Source: MED-G105 sp050331095
GTDB taxonomy: Bacteria > Pseudomonadota > Alphaproteobacteria > Caulobacterales > Parvularculaceae
Direction: 5' to 3'
Assembly (NCBI GenBank): GCA_050331095.1
Contig: JBHJHE010000008.1
Location: 1 to 64,000, forward strand
Length of the DNA: 64,000 nt
The translations under genes were made by a program, and so were the position numbers. Each line of letters begins with the position of its first letter. The stretch's first letter is position 1. Shown piece after piece: positions 25,638 through 35,016 of the stretch. The notes under the pieces were generated by a model. It had not been told where the DNA came from. It ran no database searches and saw only the letters and a program-made list of their open reading frames with translations.

Positions 25638-26890
25638 TGTTCAGGACGCTTGTCGGCCTACACCGCAGCGGCGTCATCGGCGTCAACGAACGCAACGTTC
25701 GGTTCATCAACGCCGGCAATCAGCGCAAGCTTTTCCACCTCGTAGATGACAAGTTCGAAACAAAGCGCTTGTGCGAGACGGCGGATATTCCGACGCCGGA
25801 GCTTTACGGCGTCGTGCGCGACGCCCGCGACATGCGCCGCCTGCCGGAGTTCCTGGCCGCCGAAGACGGATGCGTGATCAAGCCCGCCCTCGGTTCGCAA
25901 GGCAAAGGCATCATGGTCGTCGCCGGGCCGATGCGCGGCGGCTGCTGGCGGCTCGCCAACGGCAAGCGCGTGACGGAAGACGCGCTGCGCTATCACATAA
26001 ACAACATCATCTCGGGAATGTACTCCCTCGGCGGCCAGCCCGACAAAGCGCTGATCGAGTACCGGGTGAAGTTCGACGACGCCTTCGAAAAGATCTCCTT
26101 CAAAGGCGTTCCCGACATCCGTATCATCGTGCTCGACGGCGCGCCGGCCGCGGCGATGATCCGCCTGCCAACGGCCGACTCGGACGGCAAGGCGAACCTC
26201 CACCGCGGCGGCGTCGGCGTCGGCCTCGACATCGCCACGGGCCGCACCGCACGCGGCATGCAGTTCGACAAGCCGATCGGTTTCCACCCGGACACCGGCG
26301 AGCCCCTGGAGAACATCGAGGTTCCCTATTGGGACCGTATGCTGGAGATGGCCGCCCAGTCCTACGACGTGACGAAGCTCGGCTATATCGGCGTCGACCT
26401 CGTGCTCGACCGCGCGCGCGGGCCGATGCTCCTCGAGCTGAACGGCCGGCCGGGGCTTTCGATCCAGATCGCCATCCAGCAGGGGCTGCGCGCGCGGCTC
26501 AACGCCATCAAACGCGCTAACCTCGCCGACAAGCCGGCCGCCGAGCGCATCGCCATCGCCAAACGGATCGCATCCACCGACGGCGTGTCGATCAAACCGG
26601 CGCCTTCGCCGACGACCGAAGCGCCTGCGATCTCCGCGGCGGCGACCGGCGACGCGACGGCGGACGAGGAAGCCCCTGCGATCGATCCGGGCTCGACGTC
26701 CGTCGTGCCGTTCCCCGCGCGTCCCGGTCATGCGAAGCCAGCGAAACCGAACGCCGAAGCGGCGGGAGACGCGCCGGCGAAGCCCGCCGACAAAGAGCCG
26801 GCGAAAAACACGGACGCCGATCCTACGGACGACGACCCCGATGGTTCGGACAGTGACGATCGCGTCGCGAATCCGGCGCGCGTGCGCTAA
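25637..26890 (+). CDS. Alpha-L-glutamate ligase-like ATP-grasp protein (RimK-related)
   Basis: A 417-residue protein. Residues about 5-310 form an ATP-grasp ligase with NERNVRFINAGNQRKLFHLVDDK, GCVIKPALGSQGKGIMV, the nucleotide-binding IEYRV, DIRIIVLDGAPAAAMIRLP and the metal-binding LLELNGRPGL. Such enzymes add amino acids to a carboxylate. A C-terminal tail of about 100 residues rich in Ala, Pro, Asp and Lys is disordered and looks lineage-specific. The ATG overlaps the previous stop (TAATG). With the retropepsin and transglutaminase-like genes it forms the third member of a conserved trio thought, from comparative genomics of amidoligases, to modify a peptide or envelope compound. Substrate unknown. 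Confidence 0.87.
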   Translation: MFRTLVGLHRSGVIGVNERNVRFINAGNQRKLFHLVDDKFETKRLCETADIPTPELYGVVRDARDMRRLPEFLAAEDGCVIKPALGSQGKGIMVVAGPMRGGCWRLANGKRVTEDALRYHINNIISGMYSLGGQPDKALIEYRVKFDDAFEKISFKGVPDIRIIVLDGAPAAAMIRLPTADSDGKANLHRGGVGVGLDIATGRTARGMQFDKPIGFHPDTGEPLENIEVPYWDRMLEMAAQSYDVTKLGYIGVDLVLDRARGPMLLELNGRPGLSIQIAIQQGLRARLNAIKRANLADKPAAERIAIAKRIASTDGVSIKPAPSPTTEAPAISAAATGDATADEEAPAIDPGSTSVVPFPARPGHAKPAKPNAEAAGDAPAKPADKEPAKNTDADPTDDDPDGSDSDDRVANPARVR

Positions 26891-26976
26891 CCGTGCGTCA
26901 AGGGCGGGCGACGTAGGCTCCGCTGAGGGGAAAGCGCGCGTCGGGACGCGATGCGCGAACAGGGGGCCGGGGCGCG

Positions 26977-27795
26977 ATGCCGCTCATCCAACTCATCGTT
27001 CTTGCGGTCGTCCAGGGCGTGACCGAGTTCCTGCCGGTGTCGTCGTCGGCCCACCTCATCCTGGCGCCGCTGCTCGTTGAGAGCTGGTCCGATCAGGGAC
27101 CGCTGATCGACGTCGCGGCCCATGTGGGCTCGCTGCTCGCTGTCCTTCTTTATTTCCGGGGCGAAAGCTGGAGGCTCGCTTGCGGCCTTTACGACGTGTG
27201 CGCGTTCCGTGCGACGCCCGACCGGCGGCTTTTCCTGCTGGTGGCCGTGGCCTCGATCCCGGTGCTGGCCGTCGGCGCCGGGCTCGCGGTCACCGGGGCC
27301 GTCGACGCCCTGCGTTCGCCCTACCTCATCGCCACGACGAGCATCGTCTTCGGCGTCCTCCTCTGGCACGCCGACCGCCGTCCGACGTCGCGAGAGGGGC
27401 TCGACCGCATCGGCTGGCGCGAAGCGATGTGGATCGGCGCAGCGCAAACCCTCGCCCTCGCGCCCGGCGCCAGCCGCTCCGGCGTCACCATGACCATGGC
27501 GCGTTACCTCGGCTGGTCGCGCCCGGAGGCGGCGCGCTTTTCGATGCTGCTGGCGATCCCGACGATTTCCGCGTTCGGCGTCCTCGCCACCGTCAAGCTC
27601 GTCACCGATGGCGCCCAGGCGGAGATGTCGGCTGCGGCGATCGTCGCCGTCCTCTCTTTCGTCGCCGCGCTGCTGACGATCGCCGTCTTCATGAGGGTCA
27701 CGCGCTCGCTGGACTTCACGCCTTTCGTGATCTACCGCATTGGGCTTGGCATCGCCCTTTTCGCATTCGCCGGCCAACTGCCCGGCGCATCGTAA
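26977..27795 (+). CDS. uppP: Undecaprenyl-diphosphatase UppP (BacA)
   Basis: A 272-residue polytopic enzyme that recycles undecaprenyl pyrophosphate to the phosphate carrier for peptidoglycan, LPS and exopolysaccharide. The two signature motifs are present: QGVTEFLPVSSSAHLILAP near the N-terminus (catalytic Glu) and LAPGASRSGVTMTMARYLG (catalytic Ser/Arg) at about residues 160-178, with about eight TM helices. The length is normal. Confidence 0.95.
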   Translation: MPLIQLIVLAVVQGVTEFLPVSSSAHLILAPLLVESWSDQGPLIDVAAHVGSLLAVLLYFRGESWRLACGLYDVCAFRATPDRRLFLLVAVASIPVLAVGAGLAVTGAVDALRSPYLIATTSIVFGVLLWHADRRPTSREGLDRIGWREAMWIGAAQTLALAPGASRSGVTMTMARYLGWSRPEAARFSMLLAIPTISAFGVLATVKLVTDGAQAEMSAAAIVAVLSFVAALLTIAVFMRVTRSLDFTPFVIYRIGLGIALFAFAGQLPGAS

Positions 27796-27821
27796 CGCGC
27801 TCAAAACCGACGGATCCCGCC

Positions 27822-28805
27822 ATGACCGAGCCGCGCACGCCGGACGCCGACGGCGTTTACGCCGCCGCCGCGCGGTTGAAGGGCCACGCCGTCCGCACGC
27901 CGCTGATCGAAAACGCCGTGCTCAACGAACGCATCGGCGGGCGCGCGCTCCTGAAAGCGGAATGCCTGCAGCGCTGCGGCGCGTTCAAATATCGCGGCGC
28001 GCGCAACCTCCTCGACGCGCTGGGCCCCGGCGGCCGCGCACGGGGGGTCGTAGCGTGGTCGTCAGGCAATCACGGGCACGGCGTCGCGCGCGCTGCGAGC
28101 GAATTCGACGCAACGGCCACCATCGTCATGCCGGAAGACGCGCCGGCGCTGAAAGCCCAGATGGTCCGCCACTACGGGGCGACGATCGTCACCTACGACC
28201 GCTATCGCGACGACCGCGAGGCGATCGCATTCGACATCATCAAGCGGACCGGCGCGGCGGTGGCCCCTTCCTTCGACCATCCCGACATCATCGAAGGCCA
28301 GGGGACCGCGGGCCTCGAAGCGGCCGAACAGGCGAAGGCGATAGGCGTCGCGTTCGACGCCTTTCTCGTTTGCGCGGGCGGCGGGGGCCTCGCGGCCGGC
28401 TGCGCGCTCGCGTTCGAAGCGGCGGCGCCCGCGACCAAGGTCTGGACCGCCGAGCCCGAAGGCTATGACGACCTCAAAATGTCGCTGGAGACCGGCGAGC
28501 GGGTCGCCGTCGACGTCTCGCGCCCGACGATTTGCGATGCGATCGCCACGCCGACGCCGGGCGCGATCACGTTTCCCGTTTTGAAACGGCTCGCCGGCGG
28601 CGGCGTTGCGGTGAGCGAAGCGGACGTCGCCGACGCCATGGCCTTCGCCTTCGACCATTTGAAGCTCGCGGTTGAGCCCGGCGGCGCGGTGGCGCTCGCG
28701 GCGCTCCTCTCCCGGCGGTTCGATGCGCGCGGGAAGACGGTCGGCGCGACGCTCTCCGGCGGCAATGTGGACGCGGCCGTGTTCGCGCGCCTGGTCGCCC
28801 GTTAG
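27822..28805 (+). CDS. PLP-dependent threonine/serine dehydratase family enzyme
   Basis: A 327-residue fold-type II PLP enzyme. Lys56 in RCGAFKYRGA is the Schiff-base lysine. SSGNHGHGVA binds the carboxylate, and the glycine loop CAGGGGLAAG binds the PLP phosphate; TLSGGNVD is at the C-terminus. There is no ACT domain, which points to the catabolic threonine dehydratase, serine racemase or beta-hydroxyaspartate dehydratase group, not biosynthetic IlvA. The gene starts 26 bp after uppP. The exact substrate cannot be decided from sequence. Confidence 0.88.
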   Translation: MTEPRTPDADGVYAAAARLKGHAVRTPLIENAVLNERIGGRALLKAECLQRCGAFKYRGARNLLDALGPGGRARGVVAWSSGNHGHGVARAASEFDATATIVMPEDAPALKAQMVRHYGATIVTYDRYRDDREAIAFDIIKRTGAAVAPSFDHPDIIEGQGTAGLEAAEQAKAIGVAFDAFLVCAGGGGLAAGCALAFEAAAPATKVWTAEPEGYDDLKMSLETGERVAVDVSRPTICDAIATPTPGAITFPVLKRLAGGGVAVSEADVADAMAFAFDHLKLAVEPGGAVALAALLSRRFDARGKTVGATLSGGNVDAAVFARLVAR

Positions 28806-29062
28806 AGTTGCGAAAGCGCCTTGACGCGAACGTGAGCCGACGGGGCGAACCCCGCGCCGCTCCTCGCCTTGCCGGCTCCTCCAGCCCGTTCGCCCTATTG
28901 CCGCCGCGTTCGTTACATTGAAATGTTATAAAGTCCGCTTAGGTGGGGGTATCTCAAAGACGGCGCGCCGGTTCATCGTTCCCTAGGCATTGCGCGCCAT
29001 CTTCGCGTCGGAACCCCGGGAAGGGAGACCAGGACGCGAAACGCCAGCGGAGCACGGGCCTC

Positions 29063-29353
29063 ATGACCAACGGACCAGATCGCCTCGATGACGTCGCCAT
29101 CTCGTCGATTTCGACGAAGGAGCTCGCCGAACTCGGCGGCAAGCGTCTCGTCTATGTGCGCGCGGTCACGGTCGGCGACGTCGCCGACGATCTCGTCGAC
29201 GAGGACGGCGACATCATGGTCGATCTGCCGCAGGACGCGGTGCTGTATTCCGTGCACGCCGCCAACGGCGACCGGATCGCGCTCGTGGGCGACCGGGCCC
29301 TCGCCTTCGCCGCCGCGCGTCAACAAGAGATGAACCCCGTCAGCGTCCACTAG
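29063..29353 (+). CDS. DUF1150 family protein
   Basis: A 96-residue acidic soluble protein with the family motifs ISTKELAELGGKRLVYVRAV and QDAVLYSVHAANGDRIALVGDRALAFAAARQ. DUF1150 proteins are short, alphaproteobacterial, and in several genomes lie beside a small heat-shock gene, but no Hsp20 gene is present here. Function unknown. ATG 29063 is chosen because family similarity begins there. The 257 bp upstream hold an AT-richer patch (28915-28935) with a possible TTGAAA -35 element. Confidence 0.85.
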   Translation: MTNGPDRLDDVAISSISTKELAELGGKRLVYVRAVTVGDVADDLVDEDGDIMVDLPQDAVLYSVHAANGDRIALVGDRALAFAAARQQEMNPVSVH

Positions 29354-29416
29354 GCGCGCCTCGCGCCGTCGCGCGCCGCGGGCTAAGCTTGCCCGCGACG
29401 CCACAACGCCGACCAG

Positions 29417-30556
29417 GTGACCAACGACGAGGCCCCTCAACCGTTTGACGCCGCTCGCGTCGCCCAGATGGCGCGCGCGGCGGGCTTCGACGCGGCGGGC
29501 GTCGTTGCGCCCGACGATCTCGGCGAGGCGGGCGCGCGCCTGGGCGCGTTCGTCGGCGAGGGCCGACACGCCGACATGACGTGGATGGCGGACCGGTTGG
29601 CCGAACGCGCTGACCCTCGCGTTTTGTGGCCGGCCGTACGCACGGTCGTCATGGCGGGGCAGAACTACGGACCGGAAAAAGATCCGCTCACGGCGCTGGA
29701 GGCGCGCGATCGGAGCGCGATCTCCGTCTATGCGCAGGGCAAGGACTATCATGACGTCGTCAAGAAAAAGCTGAAACGGCTCGCCGGCGCGCTTCTCGAC
29801 GCATATGGCGGCGACGCAAAGGTTTTCGTCGACACCGCGCCGGTGATGGAGAAGCCTCTCGCCGCACGGGCGGGCCTCGGCTGGCAGGGCAAACACACGA
29901 ACCTCGTCTCCCGAGAATTCGGCTCATGGCTTTTTCTGGGAGCGGTCTTTCTGACTGCGGCGCTCGAACCCGACGCGCCGGAGGCGGACCATTGCGGCGC
30001 TTGCCGGCGATGCCTCGACGTTTGCCCGACGGACGCATTCCCGGCGCCTTATCAGCTCGACGCCCGCCGCTGCGTCGCCTACCTGACGATCGAGCACAAG
30101 ACCCAGATCCCGCGCGAGTTCCGACGCGGGATCGGCAACCGCGTCTTCGGCTGCGACGACTGCCTCGCCGTTTGTCCATGGAACAAGTTCGCCGAGGCCG
30201 CGCGCGAAACGAAGCTGAAGGCGCGGACCGAAGCCGACAACCCGCCCCTCGCCGAACTCGCCGCGCTCGACGACGCCGCCTTCCGCGCGCGGTTCGCCGG
30301 AACGCCCGTAAAACGCACGGGCCGCGAACGCTTCGTCCGCAACGTGATGATCGCCATTGGCAATTCGGGCGACCCGCGGCTTGCGGGCCTCGCGCGCGAA
30401 CGTCTCGACGACGCGTCGGCGCTCGTGCGCGGCGCCGCCGCCTGGGCCGTTCGCCGGCTTCTCGGCGATGCGCAGACGGCGCCTCTCGCCGCGGCGCGCC
30501 TCGCTGTCGAAACCGACGACGAGACGCGCGAGGAGTGGACGGCGCCCCTGGGTTAG
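29417..30556 (+). CDS. queG: Epoxyqueuosine reductase QueG
   Basis: A 379-residue cobalamin-dependent iron-sulfur protein that makes the last step of queuosine in tRNA anticodons. The catalytic Asp lies in VDTAPVMEKPLA, after which comes GWQGKHTNLVSREFGSWLFLG. Two 4Fe-4S clusters are bound by CGACRRCLDVCPTDAF and CDDCLAVCPWN. A C-terminal HEAT-like segment (RFVRNVMIAIGNSGDPRLAGLA) completes the family layout. It starts with GTG at 29417. Confidence 0.95.
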   Translation: MTNDEAPQPFDAARVAQMARAAGFDAAGVVAPDDLGEAGARLGAFVGEGRHADMTWMADRLAERADPRVLWPAVRTVVMAGQNYGPEKDPLTALEARDRSAISVYAQGKDYHDVVKKKLKRLAGALLDAYGGDAKVFVDTAPVMEKPLAARAGLGWQGKHTNLVSREFGSWLFLGAVFLTAALEPDAPEADHCGACRRCLDVCPTDAFPAPYQLDARRCVAYLTIEHKTQIPREFRRGIGNRVFGCDDCLAVCPWNKFAEAARETKLKARTEADNPPLAELAALDDAAFRARFAGTPVKRTGRERFVRNVMIAIGNSGDPRLAGLARERLDDASALVRGAAAWAVRRLLGDAQTAPLAAARLAVETDDETREEWTAPLG

Positions 30557-33510
30557 CGGGTCACCGTGACCGTGATCGGCGCGCAGTGGAACTTTCCGTT
30601 CGCGTCCTTGATCCAGTAGATGATACGGTCCTCGCCGCTCCAATGACCGTCGGCGACGTAAGTGATCGTGCCGTCGGGCTTCGCTTTCGCTTCGCCGCGC
30701 GGGCTCCACACCCCGTCAAGGACGAAATCGTCGCCATCCGGATCGCTGTCGTTGGCCAGCGGACGGATGACCACCTTCTCGCCGGCCTTCACCCGCGCCC
30801 GGTCGGGCCGCGCCACGGGGTCGGCGCTGTTCACGTCGAGGACGCCGTTGTCGCGCAGTCCCTGGCCGAGGCGACCCGTCGACGGATGGATGTCGTCTGG
30901 CAGGACCGCGAACAGGCCTTTCTTCATCGGCTGCGCCCGTGCGCGGTCGGCGAAGTACTCTTCGATCAGCGTGACGACCCGCCCGTCCGGCAAGGTCCAG
31001 TAGCCGTTCGCCCGGACCGCGCCGCGAACGTTGTCGAAGCGCAGGATGAACGGGTCGAACTCATGGGTGAGGCCCGTCGCGCCGATCGAATCCGTCTTCA
31101 CGCCGGAGATCGGCAGTTCGTAGCGCTGGCCGCCGCGAACGTCCGCAATCGGAAAGCGGTCGTCGAACTCGAGTTCGAGCCGGTCGTCGACGAGCGCGTC
31201 GCTTTCGAGGACGAGGTCGTTGCGGCCGAGATTGACGAGCGGGTCCTCGGCTCCGACGATGTCGACGTCGATAAAGGCGTAATTCCAGAACGCCGCGTCA
31301 GGGCGCGGCGCCGGCTCGCCCGGCAACTCCTTGCGCATAAGGACGCCGTCGCGGAAGCCCTCGATGCGCCCGCGGTTGACCGTCAAGTCGATCGTCTGGC
31401 GGTCGCGCCACATGCCGAAGGCGTTTCGTCCCCGGACGAAGTCCGCGTCGCTCGCCAAGAGATCGAGATCCTTGAACGTGTAGCGGCCGGTGTAGTCGAG
31501 GTGGACGCCGAAGCGCGTCTCCCAAGCGGTGAAGTCGTCGATCACCGAGCGCAGGTCGTGGCGCTGACGGACCGAGTTCTTGATCGCCTCGAAGCCCGCC
31601 TCGGTCGCGATCGCCTCATTGCCGCTGAAGCCGTTGATCGACGGAAACGCCGTCCGCTCCTCATCGAGATAGCGCAGCGCGTCCGGCTGCGGCGCGCCGG
31701 AGACGTCGACGCGTAGGTCGAACGGGTCGGTGCCGCGCGAGTAATAGATATAGCCCGTGCCGCCCGGCATGTCGCTCGCCACATTATCGACTGCGGCGAC
31801 CATGCGGCTCTGGAACCAGAAGCCGACGCCGCCGCGTCCGAGGTCGAACGCGATGGTGTCGTCGCTGTTTTTGGTGATGCGGTTCTCGCCAAGCGCTCTG
31901 ATGGCGATATTGTCCGCCCACCGTCCGGTTTCGTTGCCGGCTTCGGCGACGAAGGCCGAGCCCGTAACGTTATGGACGTTGTTGCTGGAGACGATGGCGT
32001 GGGAGTCATGGTGGACGACGGCCCAACCGGGCGAACCCGTGACGGCGTTGCCGATAAGCTTCGCCGGGTTCTCGCGGTTCTCAAGCCCGACCCGGTGGAT
32101 GTGGATCGAATAGCGGCCCTGAACGTTCGTGTCGGGCCGCACGTTCGCCGGCGCGGAGATGAGCGAGCGGCGCGACTTGTCGGTCCGACCGAGTTCATGG
32201 AGCTCCGTATAGCGCACGTCGATGCGGTTCGAATGCATCAGCATGACGTGGCCGCGCCGCCAGACCGGAAGTTGTTCGGCGTTTTCGGTTTCGATGCGGA
32301 CGTTGCGCGTCATGTTGGCGACGTAGGCCCTTAAGTCCGACCGCGGCGCATCGTGGTCGTAACGCAAAGGTTCGTCGAAAAAGACCGTCGCGCCTTCGAT
32401 CCGCGTCACCTTGCGGCGTTCGTCCTGCGTCTCCGCGCGGTCGAGAACGCGCGGGGCTCGGTCCTCGACCTCGACGAGATGAGTGCCCGTCAGGACGATC
32501 TCATCGCCGACGCGCCAGCCCGCCGGGCGTTCCGCGAGCGTGAGCGAGGCGTCGCCGGCGAGCGGCGCGGCGCTGCTCGCGACGGCGAGGAAGTTCTCCT
32601 TCGGTGCGCCGTACGTCTGGAAGCATCCATGTGAGACGACGCCGCGCGACAGGAGCGTCGGGTCCCAGGAAACGTCGATCGGTCCGTTGTCGGCGATCGT
32701 GATGACGGCGCGGGCGTCGGCCTCCATCGGCGTCGCCTCGCCCCCAACCGTCATTGCCCCTTGCGGCGCGACGACGAGCGTGTCGACCGTCATCGCCGTG
32801 TCGCGGTCGGTCGCGACGTTGAGGGCGCCGTCGATCCGCACCGTAAAGAGCCGTGCGTCGCTTGACCCGTCATAGGTCACCGAGACGCCGTGGGGAATGT
32901 GGACGCGCGCGCCGTCGCCAGGGATCGCGCCGCCCCAGGTCGCGGCGTCGAACCAGGCCCCGTTGCGCGCGGCGACGTGGGTCGCCTCAGCGACGGGCAC
33001 CAGGTCCAGAAGCGCCAGGTGCTCGGCCATTTTGGCTTCATCGTCCGGGTGCGCCGGACCGTCGCCGTGTCCGCCGTCGCCGTCGGGCGAGCAGAAAGCA
33101 GCAGCAGCAGCCGGGCCGGGAGACGGGCTCGGCGTCGGCGCGGGCGCAGGTTCAGGCGCAGGCTCCGGCGTAGGCGTCGGCTCCGGGATAGGCGCGGGCT
33201 CTGGCGCAGGTTCGGGCGCAGGCTCGGGGGCCGGCGACGGAAGCGGTGCAGGCGCCGGGCTCGGAGACGGGGCCGGGGTTGGCGACGGGGTTGGCGACGG
33301 CGCTGGCGACGGGCCGTCGTCGAACGGCTGCGGATCGGGATCGCGCAATGGCGGCGGCCCGTTCGGATCGTCCGTCTCTTGCGGAATTTGCGCCATCGCA
33401 TTCGCGGCGCCCGGCGCGCCGACGATGAACAAAGCCGCACCGGCGGCCAACACCTGGCGTCGCAACGCCGCAGAATTCGAAATGCGCTGCGCGCGCTCAT
33501 CCGTACACAT
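30553..33510 (-). CDS. Large secreted G8-domain protein with beta-helix and Ig-like C-terminus
   Basis: A 985-residue exported protein. The N-terminal signal is LRRQVLAAGAALFIVGAPGAANA; residues about 44-134 are a Pro/Ser/Glu/Thr/Ala linker made of short repeats. A G8 domain begins near residue 173 (NGAWFDAATWGGAIPGDGARVHIPHG). The next roughly 600 residues resemble parallel beta-helix, with RYSIHIHRVG and GNAVTGSPGWAVVHHDSHAIV. Near residue 925 an ANDSDPDGD motif starts a cadherin/Ig-like domain found in surface proteins. Human G8 proteins (CEMIP, TMEM2) act on hyaluronan. Next to an exopolysaccharide cluster this suggests polysaccharide binding or cleavage, an inference only. The 3' end overlaps the queG end by 4 bp (convergent). 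Confidence 0.83.
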   Translation of the reverse strand: MCTDERAQRISNSAALRRQVLAAGAALFIVGAPGAANAMAQIPQETDDPNGPPPLRDPDPQPFDDGPSPAPSPTPSPTPAPSPSPAPAPLPSPAPEPAPEPAPEPAPIPEPTPTPEPAPEPAPAPTPSPSPGPAAAAAFCSPDGDGGHGDGPAHPDDEAKMAEHLALLDLVPVAEATHVAARNGAWFDAATWGGAIPGDGARVHIPHGVSVTYDGSSDARLFTVRIDGALNVATDRDTAMTVDTLVVAPQGAMTVGGEATPMEADARAVITIADNGPIDVSWDPTLLSRGVVSHGCFQTYGAPKENFLAVASSAAPLAGDASLTLAERPAGWRVGDEIVLTGTHLVEVEDRAPRVLDRAETQDERRKVTRIEGATVFFDEPLRYDHDAPRSDLRAYVANMTRNVRIETENAEQLPVWRRGHVMLMHSNRIDVRYTELHELGRTDKSRRSLISAPANVRPDTNVQGRYSIHIHRVGLENRENPAKLIGNAVTGSPGWAVVHHDSHAIVSSNNVHNVTGSAFVAEAGNETGRWADNIAIRALGENRITKNSDDTIAFDLGRGGVGFWFQSRMVAAVDNVASDMPGGTGYIYYSRGTDPFDLRVDVSGAPQPDALRYLDEERTAFPSINGFSGNEAIATEAGFEAIKNSVRQRHDLRSVIDDFTAWETRFGVHLDYTGRYTFKDLDLLASDADFVRGRNAFGMWRDRQTIDLTVNRGRIEGFRDGVLMRKELPGEPAPRPDAAFWNYAFIDVDIVGAEDPLVNLGRNDLVLESDALVDDRLELEFDDRFPIADVRGGQRYELPISGVKTDSIGATGLTHEFDPFILRFDNVRGAVRANGYWTLPDGRVVTLIEEYFADRARAQPMKKGLFAVLPDDIHPSTGRLGQGLRDNGVLDVNSADPVARPDRARVKAGEKVVIRPLANDSDPDGDDFVLDGVWSPRGEAKAKPDGTITYVADGHWSGEDRIIYWIKDANGKFHCAPITVTVTR
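33120..33362 (-). repeat. Degenerate hexanucleotide repeats encoding Pro-rich linker
   Basis: Iterated GC-rich triplets such as GGCGCAGGTTCGGGCGCAGG (plus strand) encode alternating Pro-Ala, Pro-Ser, Pro-Glu and Pro-Thr in the G8-domain protein. The array could vary in length between strains. Confidence 0.75.
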
Positions 33511-33909
33511 AAAGACCGCCCTCGCACCAAAATCGACCGTCTCGGCGCGACGGCCGCCGACGTTTCGGGCGGAACTTGGCGGTCGGTCCCTACGGACGCG
33601 CGAACCGGAGCGCGGTATTTAGAGTTTTATTTTTGTTGCGCGCTTCGCGTTCGGGAAACTTTCGTTTCACGGACATTAAAGCGACGCGCCCGATTCGAGG
33701 CGAATTCGGACGGCCAGGGTGAGGAAACACGCCAAAGCGACGACCCGCGAACCGAAAGGCGGCGCGGATACGCCGGTTAAGGAAGGATAACATCGCGCGC
33801 GAGCGATCACGCATGCGTGTTCATCCGTGAGCAAACGAGATCGCCGGGCGGCGGCGCCGATCGTCCGATCCTTTCCAATTTTTATGAAATGCGCGCGTTC
33901 CGCCGATCG
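33511..33909. other. 399-bp region between the G8 gene and the glycosyltransferase gene
   Basis: It contains the upstream region of the G8-protein gene (minus strand), including a GAGGGCGG ribosome site just before ATG 33510 and an AT-rich stretch at 33616-33645 suitable for a promoter. I see no gene and no clear terminator for the glycosyltransferase gene ending at 33910. Confidence 0.5.
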
Positions 33910-35016
33910 TTATCGCGAGCGCGAGGCGGCGCCTAACCAGGCGCGGGCGACGCCGGCGAACTCGGCGAAATGGCCTAACGGCACAAGCGCGGCGAAGCGC
34001 CAACTGGCGAACCGGCCCGCGCCGCGGCGGAACGCCGTCGCGACGATGCGCGCCGCATAGGCCGCGACGCCGAGGCCGAGCATGGCGATCGCGATGCGCC
34101 ACGGCGCGCCGTCGTCGCCGAAAATCGCCGCGCTCGCCGCGCCGAACGCGGCCGCCAGGGTCACGAAGAGGGGGACGAGACCGCCCCAGACCATCGCCCG
34201 GGCCTGTTCATTGATGCGGAACTGCTCCGGCGCGCCGCCATGGAGCGCCGCGCCGACCGCGTATTCGTGGCCGCGCTGCGCGGCCGCGGCGAGCCAGTCG
34301 CGCCATGTCCGCGCGAGGGGTTCGACGACCGCCATCGGCGCGTCGAGCCGCCAGACGTGGGCGCCGCGCTTGCGCAAACGGATGCAGAGGTCCGCGACCT
34401 CGACGCCCGGCGCGGCGCCGCGAAAGCCGCCGGCGGCCTCGAACGCGGCGGCGCGCACGAGGAATGTCGGCCCCGCCGCGACGATTTCGCCGGGCGCGAC
34501 GTCGCGGCCGGCGAGCGCCAGCGCCCGGCTCACCGGCGTGCGTCGGCTTTCGCGGCAGTCACTCTCCCCTTCGACCACCGCGACCTCGGGCCGGCGCGCC
34601 ATGAACGCGGCCGCGCGCTCGATCCAGCGCGCGTCGAGGGCCGCGTCGGCGGCGACGTATTGCACGTAGGCGACGTCCGGCGCGGCTTTCTTCAGGCGCC
34701 GGTAGCCGGCGTTGAGGATCCGGCCGAGCGCCGCGGCGTCGCTTTTCAGTTCGACCACACTGGCGCCGATCGACGTTGCGAGCGCGCCGTGGGCGCGCGC
34801 GATGCGCGGCGGCGCGGCGTAGACGAGGGGCGCGCCCGCCGGCGCAGCGCGCAAAGCCGGCCCCGCCGACGCGCCGACGCCGGCGTCGAAGACGACGACG
34901 CCGACCCCGCCGCCGCCGACGACGTTCGCGCCGGCCGCCGCGCCGGCGCCGACGAGGACGTTCGGCGCGGCTGCGTACGATTGCGCGGCCGCCGGGTTGT
35001 TGAGCGGCGCGTTCAC
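33910..35016 (-). CDS. Glycosyltransferase family 2-like protein of the polysaccharide cluster
   Basis: A 368-residue protein. An Ala/Gly-rich N-terminus is followed by a GT-A-like core: AGYRRLKKAAPDVAYVQYVAADAALDARWIERAAAFMARRPEVAVVEGE matches the GT2 pattern in which nucleotide-sugar binding acidic residues follow VQYV (here A-A-D-A instead of D-x-D). Then come DLCIRLRKRGAHVWRLDAPM and a C-terminal pair of membrane helices (about 280-330). It is the most downstream gene of the minus-strand cluster. The degenerate DxD means activity should be tested rather than assumed. Confidence 0.7.
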   Translation of the reverse strand: MNAPLNNPAAAQSYAAAPNVLVGAGAAAGANVVGGGGVGVVVFDAGVGASAGPALRAAPAGAPLVYAAPPRIARAHGALATSIGASVVELKSDAAALGRILNAGYRRLKKAAPDVAYVQYVAADAALDARWIERAAAFMARRPEVAVVEGESDCRESRRTPVSRALALAGRDVAPGEIVAAGPTFLVRAAAFEAAGGFRGAAPGVEVADLCIRLRKRGAHVWRLDAPMAVVEPLARTWRDWLAAAAQRGHEYAVGAALHGGAPEQFRINEQARAMVWGGLVPLFVTLAAAFGAASAAIFGDDGAPWRIAIAMLGLGVAAYAARIVATAFRRGAGRFASWRFAALVPLGHFAEFAGVARAWLGAASRSR

